A stretch of DNA of 28,881 bases from Fragilaria crotonensis. Taxonomy: Eukaryota > Bacillariophyta > Fragilariophyceae > Fragilariales > Fragilariaceae. This document shows, in pieces, positions 1 through 9,491 of this stretch. Below the pieces are notes generated by a model. The model saw only the letters and a program-made list of their open reading frames with translations, searched no databases and was not told the origin of the DNA. The stretch lies in NCBI GenBank assembly GCA_022925895.1, contig JAKSYS010000741.1:1-28881 (forward strand), in the 5' to 3' direction. The translations under genes were made by a program, and so were the position numbers. Every line of letters begins with the position of its first letter. The first letter of the stretch is position 1.

Positions 1-486
1 GACAAAATGCAAATGTATGCGTACCTGGTACCAGTACTGTATATAGAGTTTTGCAAATGCGACGGTAATACGGTGACACTGTACACTCGTCCAGTAATCC
101 GGTGTTTAATGTAACTCCGCGTACAGCATGAAAGGCATTTAAAAATACTGGTTAGCGCAACCTTGTAGTCGTAGGTTGTGTACTGGAGTACAAGTACTCA
201 TGTACCTGGTACTGTAGCACAACGAAGGAGGTTTCATACATACAATATCATCCACGCGACCACGAGACCACAAGGGGGCAAAAAAGAACACCTGGCACAA
301 GGACAGACCGAATCTCTTCAGCCATCAACCCAACAAACCAGCAACAGCACATCAGATCACATCGGAAAGTGTGAAGTTGGGCACTGATCAGAGGTTTGTT
401 CTTTTCCCCATCTACCGAACTCAGGTGATTGCCCGCGTTTGACCTCATCTGTCCGGTGTTTCATCATTGCCACTACACCGTCCGCA
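1..486. other. intergenic, GTAC-rich upstream region of Der
   Basis: No protein-coding gene was recognised here. The stretch is full of short self-complementary words built on GTAC (for example around 22-40 and 179-215, where GGTACC, AGTACT and CATGTAC follow one another). The same texture recurs in almost every intergenic region of the window and is largely absent from the coding regions. No TATA box or other promoter element can be named with confidence. Confidence 0.5.
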
Positions 487-2319
487 ATGAGACTGCTACT
501 CATCTCTCTGTCAGTTATCCCCGTTGGTGGTTTCATGTACATACCTCACCACACAGCACTCCTTCCTGCCCGTTTTGTATCTGTTTACAACGATCAAGGA
601 ATCGCCGAATTGATCGAATTCGAAGAAGAAGACGACGATATCGAACCATCCACTCAACCCATCCGTCGTTATCGTCGATCGAAGAAAGAACCTCTCATTG
701 CCATTATTGGTCGTCCAAATGTTGGGAAGAGTGCGCTTGTGAATCGCATTGCGGGGACTCAGAGTGGGGGTGCCATTGTGGCCGATGAGTCCGGCATTAC
801 CCGTGATCGCACCTACCGGGAAGCCGAGTTTCTGGGCGAACGATTCCAGCTGGTTGACACGGGTGGTTTGGTCTTTGATGACGATGAGCGCACTCTGTTT
901 GCGAAAGAGATTCGGGAACAAGCGATGGTGGCCATTGAAGAAGCTGCTGCCGTGATTGTTGTAGTGGATGGGAAGGTTGGTATGACATCGATGGATTCGC
1001 AGATTGCAGAGTTTCTGCGAAAGGAAGTGTCGAATCATATTCCTGTTTTGGTTGCTGTTAACAAGTGTGAATCAGAAGCAACCGGAAGCTTGTCTGCAAC
1101 GGAGTTTTGGAATTTGGGATTGGGAGAGCCCTTTGCTGTCTCCGCTCTTCACGGAGTAGGCACTGCTGAGCTTCTTGAGAAAATGTTTGAGCAGATAGCA
1201 GAGAAGAAGTCTGCTATTGAAGGATTCGGTACGAAAGTGCGCGAACTGAAGGCTGCCAAAGCTGCCTGGCTGTCGGACGAACCTTTGGAGGGCGAAGACA
1301 AGACTGATGTTAGGTTGCGTCGTAAATTCGGTATCGGTGACGCCGCAGAACGAGCCCTCGCGCGCTACGAAAAAGCCAGAGAAGCCTTCGATGAAATTGA
1401 AAAGCCCGAGGAAATCAATATCGCCATAGTCGGGCGTCCCAATGTTGGTAAATCAAGTCTTTTGAATGCTCTGTTTGGCGATACTCGTGCGATTGTCTCA
1501 GACATGGCAGGGACTACTCGTGATTCCATTGACGCCATCATGGAACGACCATCCGCGCCTGGATCGGACAGTAAGTCCACACTTTATAAGTTTGTTGACA
1601 CTGCTGGAATACGTCGTAAGGGTAAGGTGGACTTTGGACCTGAGTTCTTCATGGTCAATCGAGCCCTTCGTGCGATCCGACGCTCGGATGTCGCACTCTT
1701 GGTGATGGATGCCACAGCTGGTGTCACAGAACAGGATCGTATCTTGGCTCAAAAAGTTGCCGATGATGGTCGTGCCTGCGTTATTGTCTGCAATAAATGG
1801 GATGCTGTCGTGAACAAGGATTCAAGCACTTACGACAAGTCGGTCAAGTACTTTCGCGAGGAACTTCCTCAGGTTCGTTGGGCACCCATCCTTTTCTTGT
1901 CGGCTGCAACTGGTCAAAGAGTCGGAAAGATCTATAATGCCGTGGATCAGGCTATTCTGGCCCACCGTAAGCGAATCTCGACTTCCATCTTGAACGAAGT
2001 CCTTCGCGATGCTGTACTATGGCAACCACCACCTGCACGCCGTAACGGCGCTCAAGCTAAGATTTACTTCTGCAATCAAGTCAGTGTGAGACCGCCCACC
2101 ATTGTGGTCTTTGTGAACGACCCCAAGCTGTTGAATGACAATTACCGTCGTTACTTGGATCGTAAATTCCGCGAATCGTTGGACGGATTTGAAGCCACTC
2201 CAATTCGATGGATTTTCCGAGGTCGCAGAGAGCGTGATGTCATGAGACAACGAAGCATGAACGGAGCGCCAGGAGACGGTGGAAAGGGCGTGAGTTACCC
2301 ATTCCCTCACGCAGAGTAA
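487..2319 (+). CDS. der: plastid-targeted ribosome-assembly GTPase Der/EngA
   Basis: This is a 610-residue tandem GTPase of the Der (EngA) family, which in bacteria and plastids binds the large ribosomal subunit and helps its assembly. Two complete G domains are visible. The first has the P-loop GRPNVGKS (about residues 75-82), DTGG, and NKCE in place of the usual NKxD. The second has GRPNVGKSS, DTAG, NKWD and SAATG. A KH-like C-terminal domain follows (RRNGAQAKIYF to the FRGR segment). ATG 487 is the first Met codon in the frame and begins a hydrophobic signal peptide ending VGG|FMYIP, a diatom-type plastid presequence junction with Phe at +1. An acidic, low-complexity linker (EFEEEDDD) separates presequence and GTPase. 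The frame is open throughout with no introns. The next gene is convergent, 267 bp away. Confidence 0.93.
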   Translation: MRLLLISLSVIPVGGFMYIPHHTALLPARFVSVYNDQGIAELIEFEEEDDDIEPSTQPIRRYRRSKKEPLIAIIGRPNVGKSALVNRIAGTQSGGAIVADESGITRDRTYREAEFLGERFQLVDTGGLVFDDDERTLFAKEIREQAMVAIEEAAAVIVVVDGKVGMTSMDSQIAEFLRKEVSNHIPVLVAVNKCESEATGSLSATEFWNLGLGEPFAVSALHGVGTAELLEKMFEQIAEKKSAIEGFGTKVRELKAAKAAWLSDEPLEGEDKTDVRLRRKFGIGDAAERALARYEKAREAFDEIEKPEEINIAIVGRPNVGKSSLLNALFGDTRAIVSDMAGTTRDSIDAIMERPSAPGSDSKSTLYKFVDTAGIRRKGKVDFGPEFFMVNRALRAIRRSDVALLVMDATAGVTEQDRILAQKVADDGRACVIVCNKWDAVVNKDSSTYDKSVKYFREELPQVRWAPILFLSAATGQRVGKIYNAVDQAILAHRKRISTSILNEVLRDAVLWQPPPARRNGAQAKIYFCNQVSVRPPTIVVFVNDPKLLNDNYRRYLDRKFRESLDGFEATPIRWIFRGRRERDVMRQRSMNGAPGDGGKGVSYPFPHAE

Positions 2320-2586
2320 AGTTGGAGTCCTTCTAGTCTTTTAACGAATAGAGACTTGGCTCAATTGTCCCGGGATCTGTTTTCCCAAATTAGTTGCGCA
2401 CTGCCCCTCTGGTGAGACTTCCATGGAGACATGCTGAATACCGAAAGGCTTGTAGACCGCGAACGAGCCTACTCTGTGACCAAGTATGTCACGGTCCTAT
2501 TTCTCGTCGTTTCGACTTTGCAACATAGTCAAGGAGTTCAACGTTTAACTGGTATCAGCCCTATGACTCACTGCACATGTTAACCT

Positions 2587-3279
2587 CTACTCGGGATGTT
2601 CCGTTTTTCGGGAAGCCAAAACTTTCTCAAGCATCTTAATTTTCGACTGCGTTTTCGCCCTGAATAACTCATAATCTGTCCCCAACTGATCAAAAGCTGA
2701 TTGCATGGAATCAAAGTCGGCTTGGAATTTATCTTTTGCCATTTGAATTGCGTCAAGTTGATCATTGATGACAGCGCTGAGCTCCCACGTTCCAAGAGAT
2801 AGCAAGTACATCATCTGCCTTTTATCCTTCTCATCGCACGCATCTAGATTCACTGGAGAACATATTGGCTTCTCGAGGGTTGAATTGGCAAATTTGGAAA
2901 ACTCGCTGTAACTCTTGTCTCCCCTGTATTCTTGAAGTAGAATGCCAAGTGAGGCAGGTTCACCGTAGAGGAGTGTCGGCAGCCCCGTGATCTTTAATTC
3001 GTCACAAAACTTCACTTCTCTCGAACAATCAAAAGCTCCCACGAGGCCTTGCTTATGATCCACCCATTCCCTGGCCATTCGGTCCCAGTCGGCGACCAAT
3101 GCGTTGCAATGCTTACATGTAGGGCTAAAGAATTTTATAAAAACTGTTTTCCCAGCCGTCTTCTCATCAAAGTTTAGGGAAGTCAACACCACGGAGGACT
3201 CCTTTGCTGTGACTGGTTGTAGACCAGCCAAAGATAGGAGAAGGAGACACAAGAATGATTTCGCACGCATTGCGACCAT
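2587..3279 (-). CDS. secreted/ER thioredoxin-fold (PDI-like) protein
   Basis: This 230-residue protein has a signal peptide (hydrophobic core at residues 8-20, ending PVTA) and a single thioredoxin domain. The redox motif is CKHC (residues 55-58) instead of the PDI-typical CGHC, within FFSPTCKHCNAL. The cis-proline loop is GLPT (P101). An extra pair of cysteines (DCSREVKFC) lies between them. The C-terminal third, roughly residues 165-225, is helical and probably coiled coil, and there is no KDEL-type ER retention signal. ATG 3279 is chosen because it opens the signal peptide; a second ATG at 3270 would give almost the same protein. The upstream in-frame stretch to 3504 is read through GTAC-rich intergenic DNA and is not believed. 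A disulfide oxidoreductase role in the secretory pathway is inferred. The client is unknown. Confidence 0.82.
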   Translation of the reverse strand: MVAMRAKSFLCLLLLSLAGLQPVTAKESSVVLTSLNFDEKTAGKTVFIKFFSPTCKHCNALVADWDRMAREWVDHKQGLVGAFDCSREVKFCDELKITGLPTLLYGEPASLGILLQEYRGDKSYSEFSKFANSTLEKPICSPVNLDACDEKDKRQMMYLLSLGTWELSAVINDQLDAIQMAKDKFQADFDSMQSAFDQLGTDYELFRAKTQSKIKMLEKVLASRKTEHPE

Positions 3280-4230
3280 CGTTGAATGATAAGGAAGGAG
3301 GCAATGCGTTTCTTGAATAAAATGTGTTGATTTATGATTAGTAGTATGTATGTACTCGTACGGTGTACGGTCTACGCTCACATCTACTACTCGTACTGGA
3401 GTACTCGGAGTACTGTTGTTGTTTCGCAGTAGTCGGAATATGGAGTATTCATAGTACCGGTACCATCTGCCCGAGAGTACTGTAGCATTGCAGTAGCGGT
3501 GCAAGGGATTGCTACATGTACATCAGAGACGGGAATATCTGAAAATATCAAACCCATGGGTACCCACGTAAACCTACGCTGATGGAAGTGCCAGCCCAAA
3601 CCCACCCATAACCCATACAATCTACCAAGACCTAACCAAACCCACCCAAACCCAGAAGGCAGTACTGGAGTAGATGATTCTACTACTACCGGTAGCAAAC
3701 ACCTACTGTCATTTTTTGCTAGGATTTGTCGGCCCACCCAGACCCACCCATGAAATCCTGAGCTCACCCAACACCCACCCTTAACCCAATGGGTTTGGGT
3801 TGGCCGTGGGTTTGGGTGGGCTGGGTTTGAAATTCCCGTCTCTGATGTACATGTACTCACCGCTAAATAGATCATACAAAAAAGGACTATAGCTTGCGCA
3901 TTACAGCATACTCGAGCTAGCTAGAGGTAGTACCTGGTTTAGCATCGTTCAGCCCACATCTCGCCTCCCTCCAGGCCGCCAGTAATGAACACTCCGAGTA
4001 GACTCAGCTGCGTGGTAGACCATAGGGTTTGCGCTTCGCACCATCACACTTTCTATCTGCTTTTCTTAATCGTAACTCATCCAGAGCCACAGTTGAAACG
4101 ATCAAAGGCAATTTCCTCCACAATTTGCCGAACCTGCCTGCAAAAGTCGAGATCGAATAAATGGTACAACACAAGGTACAAGTACCAAGCAATATCTACA
4201 TCGCTTGAGTAGAATGTAGCTGATGAGAAC
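3280..4230. other. intergenic region holding MITE copy 1
   Basis: This gap lies between the thioredoxin-like gene start and the FBPase 3' end. It contains GTAC-rich DNA at 3345-3485 and the hAT-like MITE at 3524-3844. Apparent reading frames in both orientations run through the MITE and show no protein family resemblance. The rest (3853-4230) shows nothing recognisable. Confidence 0.6.
3524..3844. mobile_element. hAT-like MITE, copy 1 (321 bp, 8-bp TSD)
   Basis: A 321-bp element bounded by a perfect 13-bp terminal inverted repeat, CAGAGACGGGAAT at the left and its complement ATTCCCGTCTCTG at the right. It is flanked by an 8-bp direct duplication ATGTACAT (3516-3523 and 3845-3852). The 8-bp duplication and the CAGAG terminus are typical of the hAT superfamily. 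There is no transposase, so it is non-autonomous. The left part is C-rich (repeated CCCAAACCC and CCACCC words) and the right part G-rich, so the arms partly pair. A copy differing at two bases lies at 6118-6438 in the same orientation. Confidence 0.88.
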
Positions 4231-5493
4231 CTATTCAAGAAATTGATGTCGCCATTTGGAATATGCTTCGATGACTTCCTCCACATCCTGCCTGGAACCC
4301 ATGATGACAGGGACGCGTTGGTGCACCACAGTGGGCATAACGTCCATCACACGTTGTGTTCCCGTGGTAGACATTCCACCTGCCTGTTCCACTATGAACG
4401 ACATGGGAGCAGCCTCGTACAACAAGCGCAATTTGCCATGAGGATTGTGTGTGTCACTAGGATATCCAAAAACGCCTCCGTACATCAGTGTGCGGTGCAC
4501 ATCACCGACCATCGACCCAATGTAGCGGGATGAAAATTTCTTGCCTGAGCTGCCAGCTCCTTCTCGCCATTTCGTTACTGTCTCCCTCATAGGAGGATCC
4601 CACCGCTCAAAATTGGCTTCGTTAAAGGAGAGAATACTGGACACTTCGGGAATCCGAACGTTAGGCTTCGACAGCACGAATTCTCCAATTTGTTCATCTA
4701 GGACGAACATGTAGACACCGTCACCCAACGTGAGCACAAAGAAGGTGGAGGAGGAATAGAGACAGTAAGCGGCGGCCACAAGATTTGTCCCTGGCTGCAA
4801 AGTGTTGGAAAGGCATTGCGCTTCTTTCTCAGTACATTCCTCATCACTACTGTAGTCGACGACGCTGCATGACTCGTCGTGTTCATAGATTCCAAGGATC
4901 GTTCCTGTTGGGATACCGGCATCAATATTGGAAGATCCATCCAAAGGATCAAAGACACACACATATCGTTCGGATTCATCGATGACAACTTCGCGGGCAT
5001 CTGAACTTAAGGCCCCAACCACATCGACTGGTGCATCTTCTTCTTCTGAGGCTAGCACCCCTATTCTTCCAGTGAAACGAAGGGCTCGTTTCAAAACGTC
5101 GTTAGTGATGGCATCCAACTTTTTCTGGTCCTCACCCTGAACATTCACTATTCCTTGATATCCAAGCGTCTCGGATGAAGGAAGCTGAGAACGTTTGACA
5201 AGGTTGGCAATAGCCTTGCACGCTGTCTCGACAGCTCCAAACAGTGTGGCCAGCTCCCTAAGATCTGGGTTAAGAATAGCGACCTCAACCATAAATCGTG
5301 TAAGTGTAACGCCGGTGGTTTCGCATACCTCATCGAACACCGGAGAATTCGTCTTGGGACGGTTCATGCGAGGGGTCTCAAGATTCCTCGTAGAGAAAAG
5401 TGAACTGAAACGACCTGCAGAAATCGGTTTGACGGCAGTAAAAGAATGGGCTATGCCAAAGAGGGCAGGGAGAATAGCGACAGATAACTTCAT
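4231..5493 (-). CDS. plastid fructose-1,6-bisphosphatase
   Basis: A 420-residue class I FBPase, which hydrolyses fructose-1,6-bisphosphate to fructose-6-phosphate in the Calvin cycle or gluconeogenesis. The metal/phosphate site FDPLDGSSNID is at residues 181-191, GEDQKKLD near 120-127, and the conserved RYIGSMVGDVHRTL with KLRLLYE at about 323-360. The presequence is a signal peptide ending AHS|FTAVKP, a diatom plastid signature. An insertion at about residues 205-235 carries Cys209, Cys220 and Cys227, at the place where plant chloroplast FBPases carry the thioredoxin-regulated loop, so light/redox control is plausible. Spacing between the cysteines differs from plants. The frame is intact with no introns. 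ATG 5493 starts the signal peptide. The gene is bracketed by two MITE copies and is head to head with the aldolase gene. Diatoms have several FBPase paralogues, so no specific symbol is given. Confidence 0.94.
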   Translation of the reverse strand: MKLSVAILPALFGIAHSFTAVKPISAGRFSSLFSTRNLETPRMNRPKTNSPVFDEVCETTGVTLTRFMVEVAILNPDLRELATLFGAVETACKAIANLVKRSQLPSSETLGYQGIVNVQGEDQKKLDAITNDVLKRALRFTGRIGVLASEEEDAPVDVVGALSSDAREVVIDESERYVCVFDPLDGSSNIDAGIPTGTILGIYEHDESCSVVDYSSDEECTEKEAQCLSNTLQPGTNLVAAAYCLYSSSTFFVLTLGDGVYMFVLDEQIGEFVLSKPNVRIPEVSSILSFNEANFERWDPPMRETVTKWREGAGSSGKKFSSRYIGSMVGDVHRTLMYGGVFGYPSDTHNPHGKLRLLYEAAPMSFIVEQAGGMSTTGTQRVMDVMPTVVHQRVPVIMGSRQDVEEVIEAYSKWRHQFLE

Positions 5494-6835
5494 CTAGGGC
5501 GACAAGACAAGGTTAGCCACAAAATAGTCGTCAATAAATCGCTTTCTCACAATTGGGTTCGGATCTCGTGCCAGAATGGTACTAGCCACTAGCCTAATTT
5601 AAGAAGGCTCGACTACCGGTATATGACACCTACAGTATTGCTTTTCAAGACGGTAAGACGATCCTTCTGATTAGTAACTTCTTGCTGCCGCTTGCTGCCA
5701 TCAATTTCATGGGATGTTAACCGATGTGCTTTGCCACTTGCCACCAACTTGAACTACTTGTACCAGGTTCTGTATACCAAGGACAATCAAACACCAGTCC
5801 CGCTACCAGGTGTAGTGCGCCCTCAGGTGTCTTGGTTCGGGTTCCGCACCACTGCACCTTTTTATACGTGCTCTAGAGACGTACACTTTTCTACTTCCTT
5901 TCCTGTGGACTGTACAGGCAAATCTGGTACGCTGTACATGGTCGAAATCGAGTACCAGGAATTTCTACCAAAATGGTACTCCGAGTATGCATAGAACAGA
6001 ACGCATTTTAAAACGTTCCAAGTTCCAAGTGTTCATAGTTCATACATACTTGTACCTTGTACGATGTACAGTACAAGTATGTCATACCTGGAGCAGTGGC
6101 ACAGGTTCCGTGTGCATCAGAGACGGGAATATCTGAAAATATCAAACCCATGGGTACCCACGTAAACCTACGCTGATGGAAGTGCCAGCCCAAACCCACC
6201 CATAACCCATACAATCTACCAAGACCTAACCAAACCCACCCAAACCCAGAAGGCAGTACTGGAGTAGATGATTCTACTACTACCGGTAGCAAACACCTAC
6301 TGTCATTTTTTGCTAGGATTTGTCGGCCCACCCAGACCCACCCATGAAATCCTGAGCTCACTCAACACCCACCCTTAACCCAATGGGTTTGGGTGGGCCG
6401 TGGGTTTGGGTGGGCTGGGTTTGAAATTCCCGTCTCTGGTGTGCATGTACTCTGTCCTGTACAGTACCTGGTACCTGGTACTCAAAGTACTGTCTGTCTG
6501 AACTCTGAAACATAGAATGAAAACAGGGCGAGAGATGCGAACAAATGCAGAACTTATGCGGTTTTGCTGTGTTTTGCCCACATTTCGCCGTCGATCTTTC
6601 ACGACACCAGGCGTCATGCATCACGCATCACCAATAGGAACACGACCTCTTGGCTGCGTCACCATCATCGATTCACGTAGATTTCAGTACCGAACTGAAC
6701 GTGTCCCTTTCAAATGAGAACCCTGAATGTCAATGCACATCCTCGGAGGAGCTCACATTTTTCTGCAGGCACGACACAAGTAAAAAAGTAACAGAGAGAG
6801 AATCCCACCATCAATCCTCTCATAAAGTTTACACT
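5494..6835. other. shared upstream region of FBPase and aldolase
   Basis: This 1.34-kb divergent intergenic region lies between the FBPase and aldolase start codons. It contains GTAC-rich tracts (about 5757-6100 and 6445-6495) and MITE copy 2. The short open frames here resemble no known protein. Any promoters of the two genes must lie within it, but no individual element can be identified. Confidence 0.55.
6118..6438. mobile_element. hAT-like MITE, copy 2 (321 bp, 8-bp TSD)
   Basis: Same length, orientation and 13-bp terminal inverted repeats (CAGAGACGGGAAT) as the copy at 3524-3844, with two base differences seen over 321 bp. It is flanked by its own 8-bp duplication GTGTGCAT (6110-6117 and 6439-6446), which differs from that of copy 1. 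The two copies are therefore independent insertions and not a segmental duplication. The near-identity implies recent activity of a hAT transposase encoded elsewhere. It sits about 620 bp upstream of the FBPase start and 400 bp upstream of the aldolase start. Confidence 0.88.
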
Positions 6836-7726
6836 ATGTCATTCGAACAGCAATTTGAGAAGGTACGCACTAAAGATGGCTTTCTGGCCGCTTTGGATCA
6901 ATCGGGCGGGTCCACCCCGAAGGCCCTTAAGCTCTACGGTATTGACAAGAAAGAATACGAGGAGGACGAAAAGCAATGTTCGACATCATTCATCAGATGC
7001 GAGCGCGCATCATGACTTCCCTGTCTTCGATGGTGATCGAATCTTGGGAGTATCTTGTTCGAAGACACCATGGATCGACAGGTCAATGGAGTTCCAACAG
7101 CCCAATACTTATGGGAAAGCAAAAGGATTGTGCCCTTCCTTAAGGTCGACAAGGGATTGGAACCTGAGCGACTGGGCGTTCAGCTCATGAAGCCAATTCC
7201 GCAACTCGACGATCTTCTCAAGCGCGCCAAGGAAGCTGGCGTCTTTGGTACAAAGATGCGTTCCGTCATTTACCATGCGAACCCAGCAGGCATTGCCGAC
7301 ATCGTCGAACAGCAGTTCAGGCTTGGGAAGCGCATCATTGCCGCAGGACTCGTCCCAATCTTGGAGCCAGAAGTTGATATTAAGGCTACTGACAAGGCCA
7401 TGATTGAGAATCTCTTGAAGAAATCGATCCTGGAACATATGTACCAGTTGGGTCAGGGCGAAGTCATCATGCTGAAACTGACTCTCCCAGAAATCCCCGA
7501 CTTCTACAAGGAGCTGATCGCTCATCCGAAATGCCTGCGCGTCGTGGCTCTCTCTGGTGGTTACACCCGGCAACACGCCAATGAGCTCTTGGCAAAACAA
7601 CACGGCATGGTCGCCAGCTTCTCACGCGCCTTGACGGAAGGGTTGACTCATCAGCTGAGCGACGAAGATTTCAACAACATGTTGGATGAATCGATTGGCA
7701 GCATCTTTGAGGCGTCCAAGACATGA
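6836..7726 (+). CDS. class I fructose-bisphosphate aldolase (bacterial type), frame disrupted as assembled
   Basis: The product belongs to the bacterial-type class I (Schiff-base) aldolases, which cleave fructose-1,6-bisphosphate to DHAP and glyceraldehyde-3-phosphate. Visible family blocks are AALDQSGGSTPKALK near the N-terminus, VPFLKVDKG, GVQLMKPIP, GVFGTKMRS and ALSGGYTR. ATG 6836 is the first Met codon and no presequence precedes it, so a cytosolic enzyme is likely. Between about 6975 and 7050 the frame is lost and regained. Homology reads through all three frames, and each switch is explained by one missing base in a short run (near 6975, near 7019, near 7049). The three losses sum to one codon, so the downstream part returns to the original frame at 7055. 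No GT-AG intron explains it. This is either a sequencing error cluster or a broken gene. The former is more likely because everything else is conserved. Confidence 0.85.
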
Positions 7727-8392
7727 AGTATTCCATTAGTGTCGTCTTAGGTTTGGAATGTCCAGTGGATAACGAATTTCCTATGTAGTGAAGAGAGCTA
7801 ACGCCCTCATTTGCCTAATCTTTCCTGTTGCATGTACTCGTAGGAATGAAAACGCTCTAATTCTGCCTTCGGCATACATGGGCGTGGCGGGCAGCGGGCA
7901 TTATGATGGTTGGTGTTGTAGGCGGTGGGTGGCGGCCAAGTGTGCAAATTACTGAGTACTCCGAGTACTGTGTAGGGTTGACGTACAGGAACAGGTACCG
8001 CATAAGCGTCCAAGGGCGTCATCGGTTTTCGGACATCCGAGTGACATTTTCTGGTTTCGTCGCCTGTCCTTTCACCGTACTAGTACCACTTTTCATTGTG
8101 GTGGAACGAGGGAAGTTTCTCGGCACTCCTCCAGGCTCCAGGCCGATTCGAATGCTGAGGTTCAAGAGAGCACCCGATGTCGAAGTCCCAACGAATTGCG
8201 AACGACGATCAGCGCTGTGGTGAAAGATAGGCCATAGACAATCTGTGAATTTTCAGCTTGACGTCTACCTTTATACACTGGCACTCATACAGCGACAGCA
8301 TTCGGCCAGGTCATCTCTTTCACCGACTGTCCAGAACTCGTATTTCGATGCGAAGGCCACAATCTAACGAGTTACGACCTCAAACAGCATTG
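7727..8392. other. intergenic between aldolase and SAT-like gene
   Basis: No convincing gene. A GTAC-rich patch occurs at about 7955-8000. A 106-codon open frame at 7903-8223 shows no motif or family resemblance and is not called. Confidence 0.5.
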
Positions 8393-9491
8393 ATGAGGCG
8401 CTTTCCGCCGATTCTCTCCTTGGCTTGGCTGGCTCAGTTGCATGCGTTTGTGCCCGTTTGCCCAGTACGTTTCAAGGTGTATAATCGTGCGCTTCCTGCA
8501 ATCCACGATGGCACCCGCAACACCTGGTCCGATTTGACAAGTGAGACAAATGGTGTTGACGAGGATGTCACATTGGAGTCAAGCCTGACGCTTGACTCTG
8601 TGTCATCTCTCTTTGACTCACGGCTTCGATGGAATGCCCTACTTGAGTCGATTCAATCAACAACTCGTTCCAACCTCCTTTGGGAGCAAGCCAAAGAAGA
8701 GGCCCAACACGCTTTGACTGTAGAACCGGATGCTGGGGCACAGCTATATCAAGGGATTCTGTTTCACAAATCCCTTCTAGAAGCCATTGTAACCAACATT
8801 TCGCATGAGATTGAGACGGAGCTTATGCCCGCCACTGCCATCAAAAATCTCTTCCTTGACGCGCTGACGCCAGACGACGAAAAGGCTATTGAGCGCGATA
8901 TCATGGCCGTGGCGATGCGCAGTCCAAGCGCAGGCAACATTATGACCACAATTCTATTCCATAAAGGCTTTCATGCCTTGGTTTGCTACCGAGTCGGCCA
9001 TCGGCTGTGGGAAGCGGGTAGGTCAGGACTGGCATATTATATGCAATCTACTGTCTCGCGGAAATTCTCTGCAGACATTCATCCCGCCGCCGTAATAGGG
9101 CCTGGTACATACCTCAGTACAGGAGGCGGTGTTGTCATCGGGGAGACTGCAGTGGTGGGTCAAGATACTAGCATCCTGCAAGGAGTCACGTTGGGTGGTA
9201 CTGGAAAGGAAAACGGTGATCGTCACCCAAAGATAGGAAATGGTGTCATACTGCACCCCGGAGCAACAGTACTAGGAAACATATCCGTTGGCGACGGCGC
9301 AGTTGTCGCACCCAAGTCAATTGTGACCAAGCCAGTACCATTCCTTGCACGCTCTCAGGGTTCCAGCTCGCATAGAGTCCTATCGAGACCTGACGGAGGA
9401 GGAATTCAACGGTAGCGACTTGTGTCGTCACTTGGGATTCAAGTACATGGATGAGTGGCGAAAGATCGCAACGGAGAGCCAGGACATTTAA
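8393..9491 (+). CDS. plastid serine O-acetyltransferase-like protein, C-terminus frameshifted, active-site residues replaced
   Basis: The protein has the helical N-terminal domain and left-handed beta-helix (hexapeptide repeats) of serine acetyltransferases, which acetylate serine for cysteine synthesis. Conserved blocks are FHKGFHAL, DIHPAA, VVIGETAVVG, ILQGVTLGGTGK and GDRHPKIG. ATG 8393 opens a signal peptide ending LHA|FVPV (plastid type); an upstream ATG at 8348 is less suitable. The usual RDPA becomes RSPS, and the usual LDH(A/G)TG becomes LSTGGG with no frame change, so the serine-binding Asp residues and the catalytic His appear absent. The reading frame meets a stop at 9415 after a slip near 9351-9361. 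Two missing G residues there would restore a normal tail (PARIESYRDL through GFKYMDEWRK) ending at TAA 9489-9491. It may be a paralogue with altered function or a decaying gene. Confidence 0.8.

Noticed and set aside
3560-3830. Interstitial telomere repeat
   Set aside because: CCCAAACCC and GGGTTTGGG words are irregular and lie inside a defined transposable element with TIRs and target duplications.
3387-3875. 162-codon minus-strand open frame (and its counterpart at 6008-6361)
   Set aside because: It runs straight through the MITE, is repeated only because the MITE is repeated, and resembles no protein family.
6970-7055. Introns or programmed frameshifting in the aldolase
   Set aside because: Homology continues without a gap through all three frames; three one-base losses explain it and no splice sites fit.
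7903-8223. 106-codon plus-strand open frame
   Set aside because: No start context, motif or family resemblance; it crosses GTAC-rich intergenic DNA.
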